Below are positions 1-10,579 of a stretch of DNA of 64,000 nt, one piece after another (the first letter of the stretch is position 1; every line of letters starts with the position of its first letter). Source of the stretch: Notolepis coatsorum (Eukaryota; Chordata; Actinopteri; Aulopiformes; Paralepididae); the NCBI GenBank assembly GCA_963971535.1, contig OZ020589.1, positions 75,165,811 through 75,229,810 on the forward strand. Reading direction: 5' to 3'. The translations under genes and the position numbers were made by a program. The notes under the pieces are model-generated. The model worked only from the letters and a program-made list of their open reading frames with translations, had not been told where the DNA came from and made no database searches.

Positions 1-350
1 GCGTTCGGTTTGCGCGATCTGATTGGCCACTGATGTTTCTGGTCATGTGACATGTGCGCCAATCGTGTGACGCCTAGTTCTGCGCCTATTTCCGGCTCTA
101 ACAGCCTGCAAACTACCTAACGCCTAGTTTATCACTGGTTAAGCATAGGCTACTCTTTCGAAGTTGGTTAAGGTTAGAGTTTGGAATCAGGGCTGGTGTT
201 CTATCGCCCTGCTCTAAGACAAACTCTAACCTTAACCAACTTCGAAAGAGTGCCTAAGCTTAACCGGTGATAGAACTAGGCGTCACACGATTGGCGCACA
301 TGTCACATGACCAGAAACGTCAGTGGCCAATCAGATCACACAAACCGAAC
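1..350. repeat. Foldback repeat, copy 1 (cut by window start)
   Basis: The first 66 bases reappear as their reverse complement around 283-346, including the segment GATTGGCCACTGA and the run around TCATGTGACATGTGCGCC. Inner arms near 140-180 and 230-275 are also complementary around the motif AAGTTGGTTAAGG. The unit therefore folds on itself around position 200. Related copies lie at 567-672, 1160-1432, 16985-17351 and 20157-20646. No protein is encoded. It is probably a non-autonomous DNA transposon, but no target duplication can be seen because the left end is outside the window. Confidence 0.75.
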
Positions 351-566
351 GCAGAAGTACAACCCCATTAGGGAAAATATTTACGCGGACGGTTCACACA
401 CCGCTATCTTCTTCCCCGCCAATGATGTATTCACCCAAAGACCCAATACCGTGGCAACAACTACCGCACTACCGGTAGAATAAGTGCAGAGAACCGTGGG
501 AAGTGATGCAAACTGTCTTGTCGTGTTTTGAACATTTATGTTGTGTTGATGGAATCACATTAATAT
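351..566. other. Unassigned sequence
   Basis: I see no supported gene or recognisable repeat here apart from a few bases that extend the foldback family at the left edge. Confidence 0.4.
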
Positions 567-672
567 AGAGAGATGAGGCTGCAGGCTGTTAGCAGAACTA
601 GCGTAATGCGCTGTTTGGGCGTAGAGTCAGTGGCCAATCAGATTGCGCAAACCGAACGCAGAAGTGCAACTC
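567..672 (+). repeat. Foldback repeat fragment
   Basis: This segment (GAGATGAGGCTGCAGGCTG onward) is nearly identical to 20164-20270. It ends in the same GTGGCCAATCAGAT...CAAACCGAACGC block as copy 1. It is a partial copy of the same family in direct orientation and has no coding capacity. Confidence 0.7.
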
Positions 673-1159
673 TGTTACGCCACAGGCAGACCAGACGTGC
701 ACGAAGTTCACGTGCGGGTTCCGTGCGAGATCGCGCGCCTGGCCTGGCACACAGTGGCGGTTCGTCCATAGTGGGCGCTAGAGCGCCGCCCTCCCTGGTT
801 AAAAGAGAGAAGAAGATTTTTTATATATATATATATTTTTCTTAGAGCCCTAGAAATAAAATAAACATGTTTAAAATTAATAATATTTACTCATTTTAAG
901 TATGTTTGTGTTTCCAATGCACAATATAATGTTAATATATCAAATATAAATAATAGTTTTTCATTCACAGGAAGTCACTAACTACCTCTCAGGCCGGGGC
1001 GAGACATATCGTGCACGGCAGGGCGTGCACTGGTTTCATCGCTGTATCCTCGCAACCAATCAAATACAGTAGGTCAACGCACGTAACGCACTGTGCGTTG
1101 AAATATGATGTAATATGATGGAAGCCGGGCGCGTTTTCAAGCGATCTATATCATCTAAG
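673..1159. other. Unassigned, partly AT-rich
   Basis: There is a short TA run near 820-840 followed by AT-rich DNA. No conserved coding signal was recognised. Confidence 0.4.
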
Positions 1160-1432
1160 CAAGCAGCGTCTATACTTTCCGTAGCCGCATTTCTCGGAGA
1201 CGCTCTCTGATTGGCCGACAACAGTTTCTACACTGGTTAGGCTTAGTTACTCTTTGAAGTTGGTTAAGGTTAGAGTTTGTCTTAGAGCATGACGGCAAGT
1301 TCTTTCGACGGTTAAGCTTAGGCACTCTTTCAAAGTTGGTTAAGGTTAGAGTTTGTCTTAGAGCAGGGCGATAGAACGCCAGGTAGTTTGCAGGCTGTTC
1401 GAAGCGGAAATGGGCAAAGACACAGCTCATCA
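1160..1432 (-). repeat. Foldback repeat fragment
   Basis: This is the reverse complement of most of 20360-20646. Shared landmarks are CGTAGCCGCATTTCTCGGAGA, two occurrences of AAGTTGGTTAAGGTTAGAG, and CGATAGAACGCCAGGTAGTTT. It is a partial member of the foldback family; open frames across it are incidental. Confidence 0.7.
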
Positions 1433-1578
1433 CAGTACTTGTGGTCGTAGCCTAATAGCTAAAGAAGCTATTTGGCTAGCTGGATGCAGTCTGGACAGTA
1501 GATATACATCAACAGTCTGGGACTGTGGGACAGTGGACATATACACTTTATCAAGCCCTCCTGGACCACGTTTCAACT

Positions 1579-1581
<3 letters not shown>

Positions 1582-1674
<93 letters not shown>

Positions 1675-1712
1675 GCTCTCTCTCTCTCTCGCTCTCTCTC
1701 TCTCGCTCTCTC
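1582..1712. repeat. (CT)n microsatellite
   Basis: About 130 bp of CT dinucleotides with a few interruptions (GTCTC, TTCTCG, CTCG). The Ser/Leu-only frame through it is a simple-repeat artefact. Confidence 0.97.
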
Positions 1713-1933
1713 AACACAGCGTGTTGTTGTTGAACTATAACATTTAATTTCACCGCGGGTGACGCATAATGGATGAATGAATGAATGGTAACTTGTTTAA
1801 AATGACAAGATATATATATATGTGTTCATTATTGGATTGATCATACGTGTACTAGTGTAGTATGAATGAACTCGACTTAACGTTGGAAACGGGGTAACGT
1901 AACGTTATGTCGAGTCAGTATTCGCTTGGTCAG

Positions 1934-2312
1934 CTGTCCAGATATATGTCCAGATATATAGACAGATAGACAAACAAACAGACAGACAGGCAACCAGATA
2001 TATAGACAGATAGACAAACAAACAAACAAACAAACAGACAGACAGACAGACAGATAGACAGGCAACCAGATATATAGACAGATAGACAAACAAACAGACA
2101 GACAGGCAACCAGATATATAGACAGATAGACAAAAACAAACAGACAGACAGGCAACCAGATATATAGACAGATAGCCAAACAAACAAACAAACAGACAGA
2201 CAGGCAACCAAATATATAGACAGATACACAAACAAATAAACAAACAGACAGACAGACAGACAGACAGGCAACCAGATATGACAGATAGACAAACAAACAG
2301 ACAGACAGACAG
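1934..2312. repeat. GATA/GACA/AAAC compound tandem repeat
   Basis: A variable unit of roughly 45-70 bp is repeated about seven times. Each unit starts CCAGATATATAGACAGATAG, continues with CAAA and CAGA tetramers, and ends in CAGGCAA. Both strands are open in several frames only because the tetramer runs lack stops. Confidence 0.95.
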
Positions 2313-2861
2313 GGGGGGTTGGGCGGGGTACTAAGTATAGTAATATGGTTTATTTGCATTGGGAAAGATACAGACACATTAGCTTGTTGAACAACATCTA
2401 TATGTGTGGCAGTGGAGGTTATTCTATGACAACACGTGAGGCAGAAGTTCACTCATAATTATTATTAATTTACATATATATATATATATATATTTTTTTA
2501 TTATTATTATAATTTTTTTTTATTAGAAATGTTTTCCTCTGTAAAAAAATGCCAGTGCATTTTTTTTCTTCAAAAATGGCCAAGTGACAGCTCTGAGCTC
2601 TCTGATCAGGCCTGCTCATCACATAACTGCAGTAATGGCGAGCTGTCAATCACTCAGTGCAACTAAACTGCACGGGTTGATTTTAGGAATAGAATTATCC
2701 AATCAAAATAGGCTATTTGAGTCATCTAAGCCCCGCCTGTGCATTTTTGCGCGCGCCACTCACAAACGGGAATTGAATGATTGACAGCCCTCAATGTTCT
2801 GACACTCAAATCAGAGAAGAGCTCCTTAACTGTGATGATGTCATCAAGTTCTCCGGCTGTT
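2313..2861. other. Unassigned, with AT-rich stretch
   Basis: There is a (TA)n/T-rich stretch at about 2470-2525, then single-copy-looking DNA. No coding exon was recognised on either strand. Confidence 0.4.
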
Positions 2862-2935
2862 TGATTGATTGTTTGATTGATTGAACATTTTATTAACAGA
2901 TTGCAGAATGGGTACAATACAGTACAGCTGTAACA
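2862..2935 (-). mobile_element. LINE 3' tail (L2/CR1-type)
   Basis: TGATTGATTG repeats are followed by the reverse complement of a LINE 3' end, with CAGATTGCAGAATGGGTAC as landmark. The same tail ends the longer LINE at 28563-29845 and recurs at 30075-30145 and 51665. It is a very short 5'-truncated insertion. Confidence 0.75.
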
Positions 2936-4242
2936 ACATTGTAGGCTAAATTAAACTTTGCGCCAACATTAGGACCGAAGTATAAACCAGCCAGCAACTG
3001 AGCAACATGAAGAAGTGGACTTATGTGTAGCAGGGTGGATTATCCCTATTTATGAGAGTAGATGTACACTGTCACCAGGTAGTGGGAACGCAGCAGATCT
3101 GAGTCCGGCTGAGTCCCCGACTGTAGTGCAGGAGTATTGGAGTGGAGCTTTAGCAGAGGGAGTGGATGGGGCCTAGGATTTACTAACCTAGGGGTGGTGC
3201 GCTGGTCCTTCTTGCCCTCCAGGGCGACTCGCAGTAATTCCCCACACACCCACACTTCTCCTAATACTTCCCGCACCCTCCCACACCCGGTGGCAGTAGT
3301 GATAGATGATATACTTTCTCCCCAAAGCAGTAGCTTTCCTTGCTGAGGAGCAGAGACCTGTCCCAATGATGTATAGGCCGTGGGTAAGAAGGGGTTAAAC
3401 AATAATGAGCATTACCCGGAAAGGAAGGGGTTAAACAGAATGCACATTAACAGACACGCACACAGTGCTCCCATTTGTACGCCTCTCTTTTATATAAGTT
3501 ATCATGTAGTCATGACAGGCACAATACATGGCACTTAGATCTCACACTCTACTGTAATGAAACAGGTCCCCGTAAGGGTTAAGACACTTTTCATTCACCC
3601 GTAGGTAGAGAGAGAGAGGGTACTGGCTAGCTCCGTGAGCTATTCGATGGGAAAGATTATTATTATCCACACGTGCTGTCTGCACAAATTAACCGCACAA
3701 CACATGTAACCAGAAAATACAGTGGGCCCACAGTTGAAACAAAAAGCCTGTCTAAGCCGGCATTCCCCAAAATAACAAACGTCGGGGCGCCCCTAATCAC
3801 TGGTACACGTGCCAGTTCAAAGTATCTATTCTCTTCGCCCTTAGAGGGCCCGCTCTCGAAAAGGAGAATGTTCGCCAATAAAGTTCCAGCGCTCGGAGCG
3901 CTCACAGTACCTGGCTTGAGTGTACCAACCAAGTGCCGGCCTGCTCTCACACCGAACGTCCGCGTGGTGAGATGGCCGTCGAACGGTCCCGTGCTTGTCA
4001 CCTGTGACAGTAAGCGGCGGGCTGGGTTGACGTTAGTCAAGTGACGGCTGGAGGTGGGTGTAGTCCGGCTGTTACGCACCCCAGTAAGGGGACGCAACAC
4101 TAGGCCAGAGACAGGGTAGGTGAGGGTGCAGCGACACAAAACCCAAGAAACAATTTGCTTTATTTCACAAAACACAAAACTCAGCAACACAGAGAGCACC
4201 AGTGGCACCAAATGAAATATCAAAAGGAAATTAAAGCCCACC
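2936..4242. other. Unassigned sequence left of the Bel/Pao element
   Basis: No domain or splice pattern that I recognise is present. The longest open frames here look incidental. Short G-rich and GGGGTTAAAC repeats occur near 3390-3435. The final bases CCACC (4238-4242) are the left target duplication of the Bel/Pao insertion. Confidence 0.4.
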
Positions 4243-5633
4243 TGTAACTGAGGGGTACAATTCCCTGACTGTATTGATAAGTATGGTATCATTAAACCAC
4301 TACCGCTTTATGTACTTTAATTACTGGCCATACAGTACACGATATCTAAGTATGATGAACACTTTCCCACATATGAAATCAGGTCCACACAAAGGTATAA
4401 GTCAAATATTTAATATATAGCAAAGGGTACATATAATAGTTACTTATTACATTTATGATTTGAATTGAATGCTCTTGTAAGGCAAATGAGTACTCGTATG
4501 CAAATCAACACTGAATGTCCAATCTCTGGTTACACAGGAAGCAAGTATACAACCTGGCTCTTAGGGAATTATAGCGATGGTCACTTAATGATTATAGCTG
4601 GATAATATACTGAAGGGGGTCCCGCCGGTTGTAAGCCAGTAGGGGGGGTAGGAGAGCCGTCGGCTGTATCCCGTCTGGTCAACGATTTCCAGGGAGAGTT
4701 CAGGTACAGAACACAGTGCCCGTAGAACCTTGATCCACAGATGAATACACTTGGGCTCTCTTGTAGACGATAGCTGTAGCTGTAGCTGTCGGTCCACAAC
4801 GAAGAAGAAGCGAGGCGACCTCAGTCTGGTCTGAGCGCCGTCTCACCTTGGCTCCTCTCGGGGTAAATCCAACACTCACCGGTGTTGGCGATTATCCGCT
4901 CCACAAATCAAAGCACCAAAGCAAATAGATATTCCATGCCGTATAGGGCTCAGCAGTCGTCGGGGTAGGTAATCCAATGTGCAGGTCCACTCGTCCTCGC
5001 CTAGAACTCCTCGGATGAAAGCACCACGCGTGGTCTGCCCAACCTGGTTAAGACTCTAGATAACGCGAGGAAACGATGGGGGTGCTGCTCACTTTAGAAC
5101 TCTAACCGAACGATGCACCATACATAATAGACTATTATTACTTAATAGAAATACGGTGCCAAACTCTGGCAATTCAGCTATTAATTCGCACGAGGTCTCA
5201 CTGCCATTCTAAGGCCAAACAGGCCGTACTACACCGCACAAGGTATCGTGGGGTGAGGCTTCACGTCTTGTTACTTAGTTGGGTAGAAGGGTAAAGGACT
5301 AAGAGGAATTCTACATTTCTTGCGCCATATTTATATGCACAGTGGACAAGTAGTGCCGCTCTGCTTTCGGTAGCCGTATTCCTGCGCGGAGCTGAGGCTA
5401 GTAAGGGCATGTCTCGTCGGTACCTTTGAACTTGAACGCCAGGGGCTTGTCCCTGGCGCCTGGTCCTTTTGTCCAATAAGAGAATGAACTATTATGGGCT
5501 GTAGTAGAATAAAGGGATATTCCGTGTATATGTACAAGGAATATACAAGGGATATCAAACGATATACAAATACTATTAAATATATATCCATAAGTAAATA
5601 TATATATTCGGTTTAATCTGATCCTTCACAACA
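4243..5633 (-). repeat. 3' LTR of Bel/Pao copy
   Basis: This is an LTR of 1391 bp, nearly identical to 10580-11970. On the sense (minus) strand it starts TGTTGTGAAGG and ends CAGTTACA. A TATAAATA box lies at 5328-5335 in sense orientation. Short open frames inside it are duplicated in the other LTR and are not genes. Confidence 0.96.
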
Positions 5634-5643
5634 GCCGCCCCCT
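5634..5643 (-). promoter_or_regulatory. Polypurine tract, Bel/Pao copy
   Basis: Read on the minus strand this is AGGGGGCGGC, directly abutting the 3' LTR. It is the expected plus-strand priming site. Confidence 0.8.
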
Positions 5644-5727
5644 AATTAGTCCCACCTAATTAGCTTAAGCAGAGACAGATTAACCGCACTGTCCACTACT
5701 CAATGTCCGCTGTAAGGGTCAGTCAAC

Positions 5728-8700
5728 TCACAAAGTCATAGGGTCATGGTCGTCATCAATAGTATCAGGGAGCCTTGGCAGTTCTATTAGCCTCGCCACG
5801 GGTCGGGTGTAAGTCCGTCCTTGGACGAGCACTTCAGCTGCTCGGACCTTTCCATCGGCACCGGTGATCACTTTGCTTACGCGGCCAGCCGGCCACATAG
5901 CTCTGGGTAGTGACTGGTCGATGATCATGACGACTGTTCCTTCTGTCAAATTGTCTCTCTCTTTTACCCACTTCTGGCGGGTCTGTAGAGACGGTAGGTA
6001 GTGGAGTAGGAAGCTGTTCCAAAACTTGTCAGCCAGTACTTGACTGTACCTCCACATTCTTCGGCCGTTCGCTTCTTCAGGCCTGTACACTGTCTGTGGT
6101 AGCGCGGGGTCCAGCCGCCCCATCAAGAGGGTGTTGGGGGTGACTGGGTCGACATCTGCTACATCACTTGAGACGTAACCGAGGGGCTTTGAGTTCAATA
6201 CTCCCTCGATCTCCGTGAGGACTGTCATTAGGACTTCTTCCGCCACAGTCTGGGCCCCAAGCACGGCGTACAGGGCTGTCTTTATGGAACGTACTTCTCG
6301 TTCCCAGGTTCCACCGAAGTGAGGTGCGTTCGGGGGATTAAACTGGAAGTCAATCTGGGATGGAGCGAGGTGGGTCTTAAGTTCTGGGCCCATAGCTTGG
6401 AAGCTCTCTCTCAGCTCTCTTTCTCCGCCTTTGAAGTTTGTCCCGTGATCAGACAACAATGTAGACGGTTTTCCTTTCCGTGATGTGAATCTTCGGAAGG
6501 CCATAAGGAATGAGTCTGTGCTCATGGTTGGAAGGAGTTCGATATGTATCGCTCTGGTGGTCATGCATTTGAATACAATACCCCACCGCTTCTCGGTTCC
6601 TCTTCCTCTCTTTATATACAGCGGGCCAAAACAGTCCATACCGGTGGAGTGGAAGGGCTTGTCGCCGAGTCGGAGGCGACAGGGAGGTAGGTCAGCCATC
6701 CGGGGTATACTGGGCTGCGCGCGCCACTTACGGCAGTCTAGACAGGTTCGCTGGAAGCGCCGCACTGCTTCTCTCCCTTGCAGTATCCAATACCGACGTC
6801 TGATCTCCGCGAAGACTCTCTCTGCCCCTGCGTGGTGCACATCCTCGTCGTATTTCTTTATGATCAGCTCTGTGACCTTGTGTCGGCTGTTCAAGACTAT
6901 CGGGTACTTAACGTCATCCGGTAGGTCTGGGGCTCTCCGCAGACGACCACCCACTCTGATGAGATTATGGGCGTCGCTCTCGGGGGCCAGGTGAAGCAGT
7001 CTGCTGTCTGATGAGATGGGCTTTGCTCCCTGTAGACAGGCTAGCTCATCGGGGAACGAGTCTCTCTGGGCTCGTTGTAGTAGAAGGAGTTCTGCTTCTT
7101 CGTAGTCAGCTGCTGAAATGTCAGTTGTGGGCTGAACCTCTGGGTGGTGCCACAGAAATGTCTTTAGCTGCGCACTCTCTAGGGTGAGGCAATCGTCTAG
7201 AACCGGGTCTGTGGGGACGAGTGTGTGTGTCAACCCACAGAACATAGGTTTCTTGTTCTCTGCCTCCTCTTTGCTCGCCTCCCGTGGGGTGGGTGTAGGC
7301 CACTCTTCTTCGGGGAGCTTGAGGAACTCTGGCCCGTCACTGTAGAGGTTGGGACGGGTGAGGTCATCCAGGGACATTCCCCGGGTGATGACGTCAGCTG
7401 GGTTGTGTTTGGTGTCCACATACCGCCAGCTGGTTACTTCTGTTAACTCTTGAATCTCGGTGACTCTGACTCCCACGAAGACCTTGTATCTGCACGAATC
7501 AGACCGGATCCATGTGAGTACGGTCGTGGAGTCTGACCACAAGATTGTTCTTTGCACCGGAATGGTGAGTTCATGTTGGATTAACGTGGCGAGCTGCGCT
7601 CCTGCTAGGGCTGCGCAGAGCTCTAGGCGCGGGATAGATTGTTGCTTGCGTGGGGCTATTCTTGAGCGAGCCAGGATGAAAGCAGTATGTATTTCTCCTT
7701 CCTCCTCTTGGGCACGCAAGTAAGCCACCGAACCGTAGGCTACTTCGGAGGCGTCGCTGAATACGTGCAGGTCGATCTTGCATGTCTCTGGCCTCACTGT
7801 GGGTGGGAAGTAGCTGCGGCGTATATTAACACCTGGGAGTGAGCGGAGTTCCGTCTCCCACTCTCTCCATGTGGATGCAAGGTGTTCGGGTATGGGATCG
7901 TCCCAGCCCTGGTCTTTGTCCCATAGCGCTCTTACAATCATCTTTGCCCTGGTGGTGTAAGGTAGAATACATCCCAACGGGTCATATTGTCTGGCGAGTG
8001 TTCTGTATACACTCCGTCTGGTGGTCGGTATTGCCGTCGACCTTCCCTGCTCCTTGATCAGGGGTTTGTGTCTATAATGGAGCGAGTCTGTTTTGAAGCG
8101 CCAGACTAGTCCTAGTGTCATTTCTTGGGCTTCTCCTGGGATGGTCGCCATCCAGGTATCGCTGCTCGCGGCCTTGTCCTCGGGGGAGAGGCGGCGCAGT
8201 ACTTGCGGGTCGCTGCTGGCCCACTGCCTGAGATCAAAGCCGCCTTTGATCAGGGAGGCGCGGAGCTTGAGTAGGAGAGCCTCGGCTTCTTCTGGCATCG
8301 AGACGCTTTGTAAACAGTTGTCCACGTAGAAACTATTTGTCACACTTTGTTGGACCTCTTCATCTGCTGCTGGGTCCTCTGCGACGTGCTTTTGCAGTGC
8401 AAACGTAGCACAGCATGGGCTGCATGTGGTTCCGAAAGGGAGGACTTCCCATTGATAGATGGTTGGGTGCTCATCTCCGATCCTCTCTCTCCATAGGAAC
8501 CGCAGCAGGGGCTTGTCCTCCTCCACTAGCCTCACCTGCAGGAACATCCCTTTGATGTCGCCGCTGATAGCCACCTTGTCCTGGCGGAAGCGTAGTAGCA
8601 CGCCTAGTAGGGAGGGGCCGAGTGTTGGGCCGGCCAAGAGTTCTTTGTTCAGATTTTGTGATCCGATCTGGTAGCTGCAGTTAAACACAATGCGATCCTT

Positions 8701-10194
8701 GCCGTTGTGGTGGACCTTGTGGTGCGGCACGTACCATGATTCGGTCGTCTGATCGGCCTCTTTAATGTCAATTTTCTTTATGTGTCCCGCTGTGATTAAT
8801 TTGTTAATCTCAGCGCGGTACACAGCTTCTTGAGCGGGGTCTTTGGCTAGACGCCGCTCTGTGTTCAATAGATACCGCTCCGTCGCCTCTTTTGTAGCAC
8901 GAAAGGTGGGCATTCCCTCTCGCCTCAGGAGTGGAGTTGCGTATCTCATCACTCCGTTGACGTTGACTCTCTTGGTCCCGTGCTCGAGGAGGGCTATAGC
9001 GTAGATATCTTCCTTAGAACGAATGTCTTTCTTTTCGTTCTTAAAGGGCATTGTCTCTAGTGTCCATAGCCTCTCGACATGCTGCAGGAGTGTGGTGTCT
9101 CCTTCTGTCGCTCTGGAGTGGAGGCAGCTAGTGGCTGCTGTTCGGTTAAGAGACTTGGCGAGGGGGCCTTGTAACGTCCATCCTAGGCGGGTCTCGACTG
9201 CTGCAGGACAACCTCTGGGTCCTGTATGGACCCGGTCTATCGGGACTATGAGGTCTGCATGGTCGGAGCCTATCAGCAGGGTCGGGGTGGCGCCGTCTAT
9301 GAGCGGGATAGGAAGTTGACGCAGGTGCACATATTTCTCCATCAGCTTGGCGATGGGGTAGGTGTACTGCGATAGTCCTATTTCTTGGCTGGTGAAAGCA
9401 TTAGTAATCCTGTACCGTCTCTCTGGCTGCCCGCTTGCTGCGATAGTGAAGGAGACATTCTCGCCCTTTATCGTCTTTAGATCTCGTCTTATTGTCCGAA
9501 TAGTCATCTGGTTCTCGCTCCCCCGTAGCCCCAGCTGGGCCGCAGCGGACGCGAGGAGAAGGGTCTTCTCTGACCCGTCATCAAGGACGGCGTAAGTGTC
9601 CATGATCTTGTCTTGGTAACTCAGTGTTACACGGACCACCTTTAAGAGCACCTGGGCGCCGCTGCTGCTAGCGGAGTCAATGTACATAACACTTGCCTTT
9701 GTGCTGTTGGATGGTGCAGGCTTTCTTTTGTTACTGTCGTGTAGGACATCCAGATGGGCTCCGTCACACCGACTACACCTCTTCTTTAGGCGGCACTCGG
9801 CTGCCATGTGATCTGCTTCTCTTTGGGCACCGGCAGCGACGCGCTGGGCGTCGGCCCGTTCTCTTGCCATATTCTCTTCCGTCTGAAGGCGTCTCAGCTC
9901 CAGACGTATGTGCTCTTCTTCGCTCCGTTGCTGCGCTTGGAGTTGTTTGCGGTCGCTAAGCGTCTGTGCTTGGAGTCGATCGCGTTCACCCTGAAGTCGA
10001 TCGCGTTCACCCTGAAGTCGATCGCGTTCGGTCGAGGCTGTCAGGCTGGCGAAGAACGCCTGTGACAGCATCCTCTCCGCCTCGCTGGGGGAAGACGCTT
10101 GTAGAGGTGAGCCGCTCCTGGCTGTACTCGTTGGGGAGTCCTGGAGCTCTATCTGCTCGGCGCTCTCCTCATCTTGTTCCGTGCAGAGTTCCAC
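5728..10194 (-). CDS. Bel/Pao Gag remnant fused in frame to Pol
   Basis: This is a single open frame of about 1488 codons; its first codon is GTG, so no true start is implied. The N-terminal ~130 residues are a charged, repetitive Gag segment. After residue ~130 the frame jumps directly to the last zinc-knuckle region (RCSRCDGAHLDVLH), marking the internal deletion. It then runs through a retropepsin-like protease (VLDDGS), reverse transcriptase with FYVDN in place of YVDD, RNase H (LHVFSDAS), and integrase with an HH-CC zinc motif and the DDE core (GMDCFG, LLSDHG, GTWERE). The C-terminal part resembles the conserved Bel/Pao tail. Where the array copies have UGA, this copy has a sense codon (AGA), so gag and pol are joined. 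The polymerase and integrase look intact. Confidence 0.93.
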   Translation of the reverse strand: MELCTEQDEESAEQIELQDSPTSTARSGSPLQASSPSEAERMLSQAFFASLTASTERDRLQGERDRLQGERDRLQAQTLSDRKQLQAQQRSEEEHIRLELRRLQTEENMARERADAQRVAAGAQREADHMAAECRLKKRCSRCDGAHLDVLHDSNKRKPAPSNSTKASVMYIDSASSSGAQVLLKVVRVTLSYQDKIMDTYAVLDDGSEKTLLLASAAAQLGLRGSENQMTIRTIRRDLKTIKGENVSFTIAASGQPERRYRITNAFTSQEIGLSQYTYPIAKLMEKYVHLRQLPIPLIDGATPTLLIGSDHADLIVPIDRVHTGPRGCPAAVETRLGWTLQGPLAKSLNRTAATSCLHSRATEGDTTLLQHVERLWTLETMPFKNEKKDIRSKEDIYAIALLEHGTKRVNVNGVMRYATPLLRREGMPTFRATKEATERYLLNTERRLAKDPAQEAVYRAEINKLITAGHIKKIDIKEADQTTESWYVPHHKVHHNGKDRIVFNCSYQIGSQNLNKELLAGPTLGPSLLGVLLRFRQDKVAISGDIKGMFLQVRLVEEDKPLLRFLWRERIGDEHPTIYQWEVLPFGTTCSPCCATFALQKHVAEDPAADEEVQQSVTNSFYVDNCLQSVSMPEEAEALLLKLRASLIKGGFDLRQWASSDPQVLRRLSPEDKAASSDTWMATIPGEAQEMTLGLVWRFKTDSLHYRHKPLIKEQGRSTAIPTTRRSVYRTLARQYDPLGCILPYTTRAKMIVRALWDKDQGWDDPIPEHLASTWREWETELRSLPGVNIRRSYFPPTVRPETCKIDLHVFSDASEVAYGSVAYLRAQEEEGEIHTAFILARSRIAPRKQQSIPRLELCAALAGAQLATLIQHELTIPVQRTILWSDSTTVLTWIRSDSCRYKVFVGVRVTEIQELTEVTSWRYVDTKHNPADVITRGMSLDDLTRPNLYSDGPEFLKLPEEEWPTPTPREASKEEAENKKPMFCGLTHTLVPTDPVLDDCLTLESAQLKTFLWHHPEVQPTTDISAADYEEAELLLLQRAQRDSFPDELACLQGAKPISSDSRLLHLAPESDAHNLIRVGGRLRRAPDLPDDVKYPIVLNSRHKVTELIIKKYDEDVHHAGAERVFAEIRRRYWILQGREAVRRFQRTCLDCRKWRAQPSIPRMADLPPCRLRLGDKPFHSTGMDCFGPLYIKRGRGTEKRWGIVFKCMTTRAIHIELLPTMSTDSFLMAFRRFTSRKGKPSTLLSDHGTNFKGGERELRESFQAMGPELKTHLAPSQIDFQFNPPNAPHFGGTWEREVRSIKTALYAVLGAQTVAEEVLMTVLTEIEGVLNSKPLGYVSSDVADVDPVTPNTLLMGRLDPALPQTVYRPEEANGRRMWRYSQVLADKFWNSFLLHYLPSLQTRQKWVKERDNLTEGTVVMIIDQSLPRAMWPAGRVSKVITGADGKVRAAEVLVQGRTYTRPVARLIELPRLPDTIDDDHDPMTL

Positions 10195-10232
10195 CTCTGG
10201 AGGGTTGTCTTCCTCCCGGAGCTCTGGGGGGA

Positions 10233-10511
10233 CTACTTCTTCGGTATTGGCGGGGGTAAAGTCGTGTCAGTTCCCTCCTGGTCCCCACCGTGAGCTTGGT
10301 CAGTTACATTAGAACCCACTAGGGCCTCTGTGGTCGGGGTATCCTGGTTGATAGGGTCGGACATAATTTTACTTTCTACTTTTACTGCGTTTACTGTTTG
10401 TAGAAGGCTAGGTAGTTTACTGACAGCGTAATCCTCTAAGTACTGAGGTGGCTGTCGTCTACGTTGCGGGCGTTCTACTTTAGGAGGACCGTTTCGTGGA
10501 GTGTTCATCAT
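10233..10511 (-). pseudogene. Bel/Pao gag 5' end, frameshifted
   Basis: The ATG at 10511 starts a Gag N-terminus (MMNTPRNGPP) matching that of the array copies. After about 90 residues a run of C is one base shorter than in those copies (near 10253). The frame then meets TAG, while the correct frame continues into the downstream open frame. Together with the 1.4-kb deletion this makes gag non-functional. Confidence 0.85.
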
Positions 10512-10560
10512 AGGCCATTTCAATATTAATACCACTATATTAATATTACACTAATTACCC

Positions 10561-10577
10561 TCCGGCTCGAAGGACCA
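10561..10577 (-). promoter_or_regulatory. Primer binding site, tRNA-Tyr
   Basis: The sense strand reads TGGTCCTTCGAGCCGGA two bases after the 5' LTR. This complements the 3' end of vertebrate tRNA-Tyr (acceptor strand TCGAAGGA plus CCA) over 17 nucleotides, from my knowledge of that tRNA. Confidence 0.85.
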
Positions 10578-10579
10578 AT

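Noticed and set aside
1934-2312. CRISPR-like regular repeats
   Set aside because: Units are degenerate tetramer runs of variable length with no distinct spacers, in a eukaryotic context.
1525-2452. Long open frames of Leu/Ser or Cys/Leu/Tyr repeats
   Set aside because: They lie entirely in CT and GATA/GACA-type simple repeats, where absence of stops is automatic.
3046-4292. Moderately long open frames on both strands (up to about 209 codons)
   Set aside because: The longest one runs into the Bel/Pao LTR, and neither strand shows recognisable motifs or codon structure.
4581-5591. Small open frames repeated exactly at 10918-11928
   Set aside because: They are inside the paired LTRs, so the duplication reflects LTR identity, not conserved genes. 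The same applies to frames in the array LTRs.
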